64,000 nt of DNA, from the NCBI GenBank assembly GCA_004017535.1, contig SAJS01000011.1:124001-188000 (forward strand), read 5' to 3'. A program made the translations under genes and the position numbers. The notes below the pieces were generated by a model. The model saw nothing but the letters and a program-made list of their open reading frames with translations. It did not search any database and was not told where the DNA came from. Shown piece by piece: positions 1 through 7,559 of this stretch. Numbering within the stretch: the stretch's first letter is position 1; every line of letters begins with the position of its first letter. Source of the stretch: Mesorhizobium sp. (GTDB lineage Bacteria > Pseudomonadota > Alphaproteobacteria > Rhizobiales > Rhizobiaceae).

Positions 1-222
1 ATGCGGCAACCGTATGGTCAGCCACCAGGCCTCCAGCCCGTAGGCAACGGCAAGGCTGGCGATGAAGAGGCCAAGCGTCGTCGTGAAGGCGGCCGGAAAG
101 AAGTAGCCATCGCTGGCTCGTGCGACGACGCAATAAATCTCGCCGTCGGTCTTCAATTCCGCGGCCCGGATCGCTTCGGCGATGCGGTCATGATCCTCGG
201 CGCTGATCGGTCGCGTTGCCAT
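1..222 (-). CDS. TPM-domain membrane protein (3' end off the left edge)
   Basis: Only the first 74 codons are in the window. The N-terminus begins MATRPISAEDHDRIAEAI and continues with a TDGEIYCVV stretch, the usual opening of the TPM domain, an alpha/beta domain found with LemA proteins. A hydrophobic segment follows at about residues 49-66, so this looks like the membrane-anchored TPM type. The start lies a few bases after the stop of the preceding TPM gene, with a GAGG ribosome site overlapping that stop, so the two are probably co-translated. The biochemical role of these proteins is unsettled. The family call is inferred from the N-terminus and from the LemA-TPM-TPM order. Confidence 0.7.
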   Translation of the reverse strand, partial: MATRPISAEDHDRIAEAIRAAELKTDGEIYCVVARASDGYFFPAAFTTTLGLFIASLAVAYGLEAWWLTIRLPH

Positions 223-228
223 GGTGCC

Positions 229-1041
229 TCACCAGCTTCCCGAAGAGCCGCCGCCGCCGGACGAGCCGCCGCCGCCGGAAAATCCGCCGCCGCCCGAGGA
301 CCAGCCTCCGCCGCCTGACGACCAGCCGCCCCCGGACGACCACCCGCCCGAGGATCTCCGGTTCTGATCGAAGGTCATGCCGAGCCAGCGGTAGCGGCCC
401 GGTCCAATCTTCTGGCCGAAGATCGGCGGCAACACCGTCATCGCGATGCCGCCGAAGAAGATCAGCGCCCAGATCGTGATGAAGATGGCGAAGAACAGGT
501 TGTCGGAATTGAACGGCGCCTGTTCGTTGCGCTTGCCGCGCGCCTCCAACTCCTCGGGATTGCCCTCCAGCACCATGATCATATCGTCGACGGCCTTGGT
601 GATGCCGCCGGAGAAATCGCCGGCGCGGAACGCCGGCACCATGTCGTTCTCGATGATCAGCTTGGTGTGCAGGTCGGTGAGCGTGCCTTCCAGTCCATAG
701 CCGACCTCGATGCGCATCTTGCGATCGTTGGGCGCCACCAAGAGCAGGACGCCGTTGTTTTCCTTGGCCTGGCCGAGCTTCCAGAAGCGGAACAGCCGGT
801 TTGCGTAAGGCTCGATCTCCTCGCCGCCGAGGCTGGGGATGGTGGCGACGACGATCTGGTCGGAGCCCTTGGTCTCGAAGTCGGCCAGCTTCTGGGTCAG
901 CGCCGCGCGGGTGCCGGCATCGATGATGCCGGCATTGTCGACGACGCGGCCGGTCAGCGCGGGGAGGTCGGCGGCGAGCGCGGCGAGGGGGAGGAGGAAG
1001 AGGGCAAGAAGACCAAGCAATGAGAGGTAGGCGCGAGGCAC
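229..1041 (-). CDS. TPM domain-containing exported protein with Gly/Ser/Trp-rich tail
   Basis: The order of parts is a hydrophobic signal segment (LSLLGLLALFLLPLAALA), a full TPM domain (from LTGRVVDNAGII through FSGGITKAVDDMI), one transmembrane helix (FFAIFITIWALIFFGGIAM), and a low-complexity tail of SSGGG/W repeats ending in GSW. This matches the YgcG-like family of periplasmic-facing, membrane-anchored TPM proteins. The frame stays open upstream through a palindromic repeat. I chose the GTG at 1041 because it keeps the signal peptide with an Arg; a TTG at 1020 is the alternative. It lies between lemA and a second TPM gene and is probably in one operon with them. Confidence 0.8.
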   Translation of the reverse strand: MPRAYLSLLGLLALFLLPLAALAADLPALTGRVVDNAGIIDAGTRAALTQKLADFETKGSDQIVVATIPSLGGEEIEPYANRLFRFWKLGQAKENNGVLLLVAPNDRKMRIEVGYGLEGTLTDLHTKLIIENDMVPAFRAGDFSGGITKAVDDMIMVLEGNPEELEARGKRNEQAPFNSDNLFFAIFITIWALIFFGGIAMTVLPPIFGQKIGPGRYRWLGMTFDQNRRSSGGWSSGGGWSSGGGGWSSGGGGFSGGGGSSGGGGSSGSW

Positions 1042-1198
1042 CCCCCTCTGGCCTGCCGGACATCTCCCCCTCAAGGGGGGAGATTGGACGTCACACCGGC
1101 CTTCGCCAATCTTCAGCGTCGAAGAGAGGGCGAGGTTGTAGAAACTGCTAATCTCCCCCCTTGAGGGGGAGATGTCCGGCAGGACAGAGAGGGGGGCG
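1036..1198. repeat. Palindromic intergenic repeat (GGGGAGAT family, copy 1)
   Basis: Two inverted arms of about 45 bases, each carrying a CTCCCCCTCAAGGGGG-type inner hairpin and a GCCTGCCGGACATC / GATGTCCGGCAGGAC pair, face each other across about 65 bases. A second copy of the same element occurs at about 35060-35220. It fills the gap between lemA and the first TPM gene. Part of it is readable as coding sequence, but that is an artefact of the open frame. Confidence 0.85.
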
Positions 1199-1235
1199 AA
1201 GGAACTCAAGGCTGGCTCGATAAGCTAAGTCGCTC

Positions 1236-1880
1236 TCACCCACCCTGCTTGGTGGTGCTCGTGCCGAAATCGACCTTCGGCACCTGCATCTTGTCTTCGT
1301 CGACCGTGAAGTTGGCGAAGGGCTCGTTGCCGCGGAACCAGAAGGTCGCCCACAGCACGGAGGGGAAGGTCTTCAGCGTCAGATTGTAGTCCCTGACGGC
1401 CTGGATGTAGTCGCGCCGCGCAACCGCGATGCGGTTCTCGGTGCCTTCGAGCTGCGCCTGCAGCGCGAGGAAATTCTGGTTGGCCTTGAGGTCGGGATAG
1501 GCCTCCGAGACCGCGATCAGCCGCGACAGCGCGCTGGTCAGCCCGGCCTGGGCATCCTGGAACTTCTTCAGCGCTTCGGGATCCTTCAGCGTCTCCGGCG
1601 TCACCGTGATCTGCGTTGCCTTGGCGCGCGCCTGAACAACCGCGTCGAGCGTGTCCTTCTCATGCGAGGCATAGCCCTTCACCGTCTCGACCAGGTTCGG
1701 GATCAGATCGGAACGGCGCTGATACTGATTGAGCACCTCGCTCCAGGCCGCCCTGGCGTTCTCTTCCGCCGTCGGAATGGTGTTGTAGCCGCAGCCGGCG
1801 AGCAGCGGCAGCACGAAGACCATCATCAGGAAAGCAGGCAGGCTGCGGAAGACGGAAGGTGAGAGGCGCTCGGTAATCAT
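1236..1880 (-). CDS. lemA: LemA family lipoprotein
   Basis: A 214-residue LemA-family protein. The N-terminus MITERLSPSV leads into a hydrophobic stretch and a lipobox LLAGC with the lipidated Cys at about residue 30, so the mature protein should be a membrane-anchored, mostly helical lipoprotein. The family signature NARAAWSEVLNQYQRRSDLIPNLVETVKGYA is present. I chose the internal ATG at 1880 rather than the longer frame because it gives a proper signal sequence. LemA is commonly paired with TPM proteins, as here, and its molecular role is not established. Confidence 0.9.
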   Translation of the reverse strand: MITERLSPSVFRSLPAFLMMVFVLPLLAGCGYNTIPTAEENARAAWSEVLNQYQRRSDLIPNLVETVKGYASHEKDTLDAVVQARAKATQITVTPETLKDPEALKKFQDAQAGLTSALSRLIAVSEAYPDLKANQNFLALQAQLEGTENRIAVARRDYIQAVRDYNLTLKTFPSVLWATFWFRGNEPFANFTVDEDKMQVPKVDFGTSTTKQGG

Positions 1881-2033
1881 GAATGGTCCCTCGACAGAAG
1901 TTGCATGCGAAGCATTACCACAATCCACGCGCAAGAAAATGTCCGACGCATGACGCCGGTCCCAGTTCAGCCGTGAGCCACTGTGAATGGCGGCGCGAAC
2001 AAGTTAAGCTGCGGGCCGGAAAGGGCAATTGCC

Positions 2034-2285
2034 ATGGCAGAGCGCCGGGACGACGAGGCCGAATCGCGCCGCATCCTCGAACGCGTGCAACAGGAGACGT
2101 CCCCAGGCGGCGCGTCGTTCATCGCCCGCGCGGCGATGGATGCGCGCGACCGCGTCACCGCCGCCGACACGGATCGCGCCGATCCCATCGAATATTGGGG
2201 AACCCGCATTGGCCGAACGCTCGGCTTCGTCATTGCCATTGGGCTATTGGCTTGGCTGGTGTATGCCGCCACACGTGGCGGCTAG
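2034..2285 (+). CDS. Small single-pass membrane protein
   Basis: An 83-residue protein starting MAERRDDEAESRRI. It has a charged helical N-terminal half, then DPIEYWGTRIGRTLG and one C-terminal transmembrane helix (FVIAIGLLAWLVYA) ending at a Gly-Gly. A GGAAAGG ribosome site sits about nine bases before the chosen ATG, which favours this start over the longer frame opening at 1983. It is 12 bases upstream of the pyridoxal kinase gene and may be co-transcribed with it. I do not recognise a named family. Confidence 0.65.
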   Translation: MAERRDDEAESRRILERVQQETSPGGASFIARAAMDARDRVTAADTDRADPIEYWGTRIGRTLGFVIAIGLLAWLVYAATRGG

Positions 2286-2297
2286 GATACAGATTCC

Positions 2298-3182
2298 ATG
2301 AATGCAGAAAAAACCGACGCGCCGCGCGCGGTCATCGTCATCTCCAGCCATGTCGCCCGGGGCTCGGTCGGCAACCGCGCCGCCGTCTTCGCGCTGGAGA
2401 CACTGGGTTTCCCGGTTTGGGCGGTGCCGACCGTCATCTTGCCCTGGCATCCGGGGCACAGCCGGGCAACCCGCATCGTGCCGCCGCTCGACCAGTTCAA
2501 GGCGCTGATGGCCGATCTCGAGCGGGCGCCCTGGCTGGGCGAGGTGCGGGCCGTGCTTTCGGGCTATCTCGGCGAAGCGGGCCAGGCGGAAGCCGTCGCC
2601 TCGCTCGTCGCCGCCGTCAAGGAAAAGACGCCGAACGCGCTTTACGTCTGCGACCCGGTGATGGGCGATTCCGGCGGGCTCTACGTGCCGGAATCGACGG
2701 CCGCAGCCATGCGCGACAAATTGATGCCGATCGCCGATATCGCGACGCCGAACCGCTATGAGCTGGAGTGGATGGCGGGCGCGCCGCTGCCCGACATCAA
2801 GGCTGTGACGGCGGCGGCGCTTCATGCCGGCCCGTCGACCATGCTGGTGACCTCGGCGCCGGCGATGATGGCGGGCGGCATCGGCAATTTCCTGCTCGAC
2901 GGCAGCCAAGCGCTGCTTGCCGAGCACCGTGTGATCGAGAGGCCGCCGAACGGGCTGGGCGACCTGACGGCCGCAGTCTATCTGGCGCGGATTCTCTCCG
3001 GCCAAGCGCCGGTCAAGGCGCTGCAATCGACCACGGCGGCCGTCTACGAGATACTTGCCCGCACCGCCAAGCGCGGCGGCGACGAACTGCAACTCGAAAC
3101 CGACGCGCAGAGCCTGTCGCATCCGATGGCGATGGTGCAGCTGCGCCATCTATTGCATCCCGGGCGGGACAAGCGGGCGTGA
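2298..3182 (+). CDS. pdxY: Pyridoxal kinase, PdxY-type
   Basis: A 294-residue ribokinase-like kinase that would phosphorylate pyridoxal to pyridoxal 5'-phosphate in the B6 salvage pathway, in the cytosol. The N-terminal substrate motif SSHVARGSVGNRAA matches the SHV..G..GN pattern of PdxY/PdxK. YVCDPVMGD follows at about residues 115-123. The C-terminal anion-hole and catalytic motif is NGLGDLTAA, equivalent to GVGDLT in PdxY with the catalytic Asp. Length is normal for the family. Which B6 vitamer it prefers cannot be read from sequence. Confidence 0.88.
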   Translation: MNAEKTDAPRAVIVISSHVARGSVGNRAAVFALETLGFPVWAVPTVILPWHPGHSRATRIVPPLDQFKALMADLERAPWLGEVRAVLSGYLGEAGQAEAVASLVAAVKEKTPNALYVCDPVMGDSGGLYVPESTAAAMRDKLMPIADIATPNRYELEWMAGAPLPDIKAVTAAALHAGPSTMLVTSAPAMMAGGIGNFLLDGSQALLAEHRVIERPPNGLGDLTAAVYLARILSGQAPVKALQSTTAAVYEILARTAKRGGDELQLETDAQSLSHPMAMVQLRHLLHPGRDKRA

Positions 3183-3193
3183 CGCCAAATGGC

Positions 3194-3300
3194 GCCAAAG
3201 CATTTTGCAGCCAAGTGGAATCACTTGGCGTCGCAGAAATGCGGCTAAACAGACAGCCAGAGCGGGATGCAGACCTCTACTAACCTGCATCCCGCTCTGG
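3194..3300. repeat. Rhizobial intergenic mosaic element overlapping a gene start
   Basis: It contains CCAAGTG-GAAT-CACTTGG (7-bp stem) followed by a perfect 15-bp inverted repeat, CCAGAGCGGGATGCA at 3257-3271 with its complement at 3286-3300. It resembles RIME-like mosaic repeats of rhizobia. The second hairpin covers the start codon of the DUF429 gene. Confidence 0.75.
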
Positions 3301-4043
3301 CGGGTGTCGATGGCTGCAAGGCCGGCTGGATCGCCGTCCACCGCGAAGCGGACGCCGCGCCATCGGTCTCGGTCTTCCCGAGCTTCCGGGCGCTGCTCGA
3401 CGCGCTGCCCGATCCATTGATCGCCGTCGACATGCCGATCGGTCTGCCGGAGTTTTCAAGCAAGGGCGGCCGCGGGCCGGAGGCGCTGGTGCGGCCGCTG
3501 CTCGGCGCGCGGCAATCGAGCGTGTTCGCCATCCCCTCGCGCGCGGCGCTCTATGCCGACACCGGCGACTTCACCACGATAGAAGCCTGGTATGCGGCGC
3601 ATCGGCGAGCGAGCGCGGTGGCGATCAAGACCTCCGAGCCGCCACGCGGCGTTTCAATCCAGGCTTTCGGCATCTTTGCCAAGATCCGCGAGATCGATCA
3701 GCTGTTGATTGCGCGGCCCGAACTGCGCGGCCGCGTCTTCGAATCGCATCCGGAAGTGGCGTTCTGCCGGCTGAATGGCGGCACGGCGATGGCGCTGCCG
3801 AAGAAGATCAAGGGCGTGGTCAACCCGGCCGGCCTGGAGGAGCGCAGGGCGCTGCTTTGCCGGCATGGCTATGACAAGGGCTTCCTCGATCAGGCGGCGC
3901 CACGGGGTGCTGCGAGCGACGATTTCCTCGACGCGGCGGCGATGATGCTGATTGCCGGGCGTATCGCCCGCGGCGAGGCGCGGCCTTCGCCCGACCCACC
4001 TCTGGCCGACCGTTTCGGCATTCCCGTCGCCATCTGGGCTTGA
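3267..4043 (+). CDS. DUF429 domain-containing protein (predicted RNase H-like fold)
   Basis: A 258-residue protein. The domain starts at LAGVDGCKAGWIAVH near residue 12, a typical DUF429 opening with the first acidic residue. IAVDMPIGLPE, an ESHPEVAF motif near the middle, and SDDFLDAAAM late in the protein follow. These acidic positions are the reason the family is predicted to be nuclease-like; no activity is demonstrated that I know of. The first dozen codons come from a palindromic repeat, so the true start is uncertain. The annotated ATG is the only obvious one upstream of the domain. Confidence 0.75.
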   Translation: MQTSTNLHPALAGVDGCKAGWIAVHREADAAPSVSVFPSFRALLDALPDPLIAVDMPIGLPEFSSKGGRGPEALVRPLLGARQSSVFAIPSRAALYADTGDFTTIEAWYAAHRRASAVAIKTSEPPRGVSIQAFGIFAKIREIDQLLIARPELRGRVFESHPEVAFCRLNGGTAMALPKKIKGVVNPAGLEERRALLCRHGYDKGFLDQAAPRGAASDDFLDAAAMMLIAGRIARGEARPSPDPPLADRFGIPVAIWA

Positions 4044-4193
4044 GGCAAAATCGGCCGCGCAGCTTTTTGCGGCATGCGATTGCGACGCCGCTATCCGCAA
4101 TTCGGCATTGCCCACGACCTGCATTTGCCGCTAGAGGCTTTTTCGATCGCACCGAGCTGCCGCCTCCAACCCCCGGAAAGGCTCTAGCCGCCC

Positions 4194-4835
4194 ATGCCTC
4201 ACCTCCCCGAGCACCTCCTCGCCGGCTATCGCAACTTCATGAGTGGTCGCTACCCCACCGAAAGCGACCGCTATCGCTCGCTGGCGCGCGACGGCCAGGC
4301 GCCCGAGACGATGATCGTCGCCTGCTGCGATTCGCGCTCGGCGCCGGAAGCGATTTTCGATGCCGGTCCCGGCGAGCTTTTCGTGCTGCGCAATGTCGCC
4401 AATCTGGTGCCACCTTACGAGCCCGACGGCGAGTATCACTCGACCTCGGCCGCGCTCGAATTCGCCGTGCAGAGCCTGAAGGTGAAGAACATCGTGGTGA
4501 TGGGCCACGGCCGCTGCGGCGGCATCCGCGCCGCGCTCGATACCAACTCGGCGCCGCTGTCGCCCGGCGACTTCATCGGCAAATGGATGAGCCTGATCGC
4601 GCCGGCCGCCGAGACCGTGGCCTCCAGCACAATGATGACGGCGACCGAGCGCCAGACTGCGCTGGAGCGTATTTCGGTCCGCTACTCCATCGCCAATCTC
4701 AGGACCTTTCCCTGTGTGTCGATCCTCGAAGGCAAGGGCAAGCTCTCGCTCTACGGCGCGTGGTTCGACATCTCGGCCGGGGAGCTGTGGGTGATGAACA
4801 AGGAAACCGGCGATTTCGAGCGGCCGGAGCTTTGA
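4194..4835 (+). CDS. Beta-class carbonic anhydrase
   Basis: A 213-residue cytosolic zinc enzyme interconverting CO2 and bicarbonate. Zinc ligands are visible: Cys45 in the CCDSR motif (Asp46-Arg48 dyad next to it), and His105 and Cys108 in GHGRCGG. The intervening EYHSTSAALEFAV segment is typical of the beta class. Length is normal. It is not linked to an obvious pathway gene; the short exported NTF2-like gene follows 11 bases later and may be co-transcribed. Confidence 0.93.
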   Translation: MPHLPEHLLAGYRNFMSGRYPTESDRYRSLARDGQAPETMIVACCDSRSAPEAIFDAGPGELFVLRNVANLVPPYEPDGEYHSTSAALEFAVQSLKVKNIVVMGHGRCGGIRAALDTNSAPLSPGDFIGKWMSLIAPAAETVASSTMMTATERQTALERISVRYSIANLRTFPCVSILEGKGKLSLYGAWFDISAGELWVMNKETGDFERPEL

Positions 4836-4846
4836 ACGGAGGCGTG

Positions 4847-5263
4847 ATGCACCGGATCAGCTGGAGGATCGTTCTGGCGGCGACGCTGCTCATGTCCTCG
4901 CTCGTCCGGGCCAGCGCCGATGACGGCGCCCTCATCGATCGCTGGTATTCAGCGCTGCTGGTCGCCGACCGTACCGAATTGTCCGACCTGCTTGCCGACG
5001 ACGTGCGCATGAAGCTCGACGACATCGGCGTCGTCCAGACCAAAGAGGATTTCATCGCCTCGATCGACGAATGGCAGGGCGCGGTCGCGGGCGCTGCGAT
5101 CCGCCATCGCATCGAAAAGAGCGAGAACGGCGAGACCACGGTGCTCGCCTGTTACGATTTTCCCAACAACGACACGCTGATGCGCGAAGCCTTCACCGTC
5201 GCCGGCGGGCGCATCGTCGCCAGCACGCAGACAGCGGTGGCGCAGGACTGCAGCGGCTATTGA
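4847..5263 (+). CDS. Exported NTF2/SnoaL-like protein
   Basis: A 138-residue protein with a signal peptide (MHRISWRIVLAATLLMSSLVRASA) and a mature part beginning DDGALIDRWYSALLVADR, then LSDLLADDVRMKLDD and ATTVL-type strands. The layout resembles small periplasmic NTF2/SnoaL-like folds. The mature protein has two cysteines (LACYDF and QDCSGY), which could form a disulfide. The ATG at 4847 is preceded by GGAGG and lies close to the carbonic anhydrase stop. The ligand or activity is unknown. Confidence 0.65.
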   Translation: MHRISWRIVLAATLLMSSLVRASADDGALIDRWYSALLVADRTELSDLLADDVRMKLDDIGVVQTKEDFIASIDEWQGAVAGAAIRHRIEKSENGETTVLACYDFPNNDTLMREAFTVAGGRIVASTQTAVAQDCSGY

Positions 5264-5345
5264 GGCGAGGTCCGTGTTGCGCGGCGCGCGGCGTCGCCCT
5301 ACATCCGAGGCAGCCCGCCTCCAACTCAGCCCACCGGAATTGCTC

Positions 5346-7400
5346 ATGTCATCTTCAAAAGCCGTCGACCTCGCCGCCCATCCGCTGACCCTTTGGCAAG
5401 GTCCGCTCGGCCTGCCGGACTTCTCGCGCATCGGCGACAATGATTTCGGGCCGGTCTTCGACGCTGCGCTGGCCGCGCACCAGGCCGAGATCGACGCGAT
5501 CGCCGGCAACAGCGAGACGCCGACCATCGAGAACACGCTTGCCGCGCTGGAGCTTGCCGGCGAGCCGCTCGACCATGTCTCGTCTATCTTCTGGTGCCGC
5601 GCCGGCGCTCATACCAACGACACGATCCAGGCGATGGAACGCGAGGTTTCGCCAAAGATGTCGCGGCATTTCTCGGCGATCTCGATGAACGAGAAGCTGT
5701 TTGCCCGCATCGACGATCTCTACCAGCGGCGCAACAGCCTGAAGCTCGATGCCGAAACGCTGCGGGTGCTGGAGAAGACCTGGAAGAGCTTTGTCCGGTC
5801 GGGCGCCAAGCTCGATGCCGACGGCAAGAAGCGGCTTGCGGCCATCAATGAAGAGCTCTCCTCGCTCGGTACCAAGTTCGGCCAGAACGTCCTCGCCGAC
5901 GAACGCGACTGGGCGCTGTTCCTCGACGAGGCCGATCTTGCCGGCCTGCCAGATTTCTTGAAGAGCGCTATGGCCGAGGCGGCCGAGATGCGCGGCCAGA
6001 AGGGCCGCTATGCGGTGACGCTGTCGCGCTCGATCTACGAGCCGTTCTCGACCTTCTCCGAGCGCCGCGACCTGCGCGAGACCGCGTTCAAAGCTTTCAC
6101 CATGCGCGGCCAGAATGGCGGCGCCTCCGACAACACCGATGTCGTGCGCGACATGCTGAAGCTGCGAGCCGAGAAGGCGAAGCTTCTGGGCTACGAATCC
6201 TTCGCGGCGCTGAAGCTCGACGACACGATGGCGAAGACGCCGAAGGCGGTGCACGAGCTGCTCGATCCGGTGTGGGAAAAGGCGCTGGAGAAGGCAGCAA
6301 GCGACCAGAAGGAGCTGGAACGGCTCGCGACCGAGGCCGGCAGCAACGAGAAGTTCGCCGCCTGGGACTGGCGCTTCTACCAGGAGAAGCTGCGCGCCGA
6401 GAAATTCGCCTTCGACGAGGCGGAGCTGAAGCCGTATCTGCAGCTCGAACGCGTCATCGAGGCCTGCTTCGATGTCGCCACGAAACTGTTCGGCATCACT
6501 TTCGAGGAGAAGAAGGGCATCGCCGCCTGGCATCCCGATGCACGCGCGTTCGTGGTGAAGAATGCCGACGGCAGCGAGCGCGGCCTGTTCCTGGCCGATT
6601 ATTTCGCACGTCCGTCAAAACGTTCCGGCGCCTGGATGAGCGCGCTGAAATCCGGCTACAAGCTCGGTCATGGTTCCAAGCCGGTGATCTACAATATCAT
6701 GAACTTCGCCAAGCCGCCGGCCGGCGAAGCGGCGCTGCTGTCGGTCGATGAGGCGAAGACGCTGTTCCACGAGTTCGGCCACGCGCTGCACGGCATGCTG
6801 ACCGACGTCACCTGGCCGTCGGTCTCCGGGACCTCGGTCAGCCGCGACTTCGTCGAGCTGCCCTCGCAGCTTTACGAGCATTGGCTGACGGTGCCGGCGG
6901 TGCTGGAGAAGCACGCGCTGCACGTCAAGACCGGCAAGCCGATGCCGAAGGCGCTGCTCGACAAGATGCTTGCGACCCGCACCTTCGGCGCCGGTTTCGC
7001 CACGGTCGAGTTCACCGCCTCGGCGCTGATCGACATGGCCTATCATGCGCGGCCGGACGCGCCCGCGGAGCCGCTTCGGTTCGAGGCCGAGACGCTGGAA
7101 AAACTGCATATGCCGGGGACGATCGCGATGCGCCACCGCACCCCGCATTTCGGCCATGTCTTCGCCGGCGACGGATATTCAGCCGGCTATTATTCCTACA
7201 TGTGGTCGGAAGTGCTCGACGCCGACGCCTTCTCGGCTTTCGAGGAGACGGGCGATGCCTTCAATCCGGAATTGGCCGAGCGGCTGCGGAAAAACATCTA
7301 TGCCGCGGGTGGGTCGAAGGATCCCGAGGAGCTTTACACGGCTTTCCGGGGAAAGATGCCGTCGGCTGACGCGATGATGGTGAAGCGGGGATTGGTGTAG
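5346..7400 (+). CDS. dcp: M3 family zinc oligopeptidase / peptidyl-dipeptidase
   Basis: A 684-residue thimet-oligopeptidase-type enzyme that degrades short peptides in the cytosol. The catalytic zinc motif HEFGH is at residues 475-479, with the downstream third ligand Glu504 in DFVELPSQ. The GYSAGYYSYMWS segment near the C-terminus is a standard substrate-binding part of the M3 fold. Length fits both Dcp and oligopeptidase A (PrlC), so the symbol is tentative. No signal peptide is seen. I took the ATG at 5346; the frame remains open upstream without a convincing start. It ends 7 bases before a long palindromic repeat. Confidence 0.88.
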   Translation: MSSSKAVDLAAHPLTLWQGPLGLPDFSRIGDNDFGPVFDAALAAHQAEIDAIAGNSETPTIENTLAALELAGEPLDHVSSIFWCRAGAHTNDTIQAMEREVSPKMSRHFSAISMNEKLFARIDDLYQRRNSLKLDAETLRVLEKTWKSFVRSGAKLDADGKKRLAAINEELSSLGTKFGQNVLADERDWALFLDEADLAGLPDFLKSAMAEAAEMRGQKGRYAVTLSRSIYEPFSTFSERRDLRETAFKAFTMRGQNGGASDNTDVVRDMLKLRAEKAKLLGYESFAALKLDDTMAKTPKAVHELLDPVWEKALEKAASDQKELERLATEAGSNEKFAAWDWRFYQEKLRAEKFAFDEAELKPYLQLERVIEACFDVATKLFGITFEEKKGIAAWHPDARAFVVKNADGSERGLFLADYFARPSKRSGAWMSALKSGYKLGHGSKPVIYNIMNFAKPPAGEAALLSVDEAKTLFHEFGHALHGMLTDVTWPSVSGTSVSRDFVELPSQLYEHWLTVPAVLEKHALHVKTGKPMPKALLDKMLATRTFGAGFATVEFTASALIDMAYHARPDAPAEPLRFEAETLEKLHMPGTIAMRHRTPHFGHVFAGDGYSAGYYSYMWSEVLDADAFSAFEETGDAFNPELAERLRKNIYAAGGSKDPEELYTAFRGKMPSADAMMVKRGLV

Positions 7401-7406
7401 CGCCGA

Positions 7407-7559
7407 CTTCCCCTTCTCCCCTTGTGGGAGAAGGTGTCGCCGAAGGCGACGGATGAGGGTGTTCCAGCGGAGTGAGAGGTTGGCGCTCCCTGGAACACCC
7501 CTCATCCGTCTCGGCGCTATCGCGCCGATCCACCTTCTCCCACAAGGGGAGAAGGGGGA
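7407..7559. repeat. Long inverted repeat between convergent genes
   Basis: Arms at 7407-7467 and 7490-7559 are near-perfect complements around a short loop. Each carries CTTCTCCC..GGGAGAAG and CGGATGAGGG blocks. It lies between the 3' ends of the M3 peptidase (+) and the M81 hydrolase (-) and could terminate transcription in both directions. It extends into the coding end of the minus-strand gene. Confidence 0.85.

Noticed and set aside
4040-5263. A 407-residue frame across the carbonic anhydrase region
   Set aside because: Most of it is the wrong frame of the carbonic anhydrase gene. Only the last 138 codons, from ATG 4847, encode a plausible exported protein.
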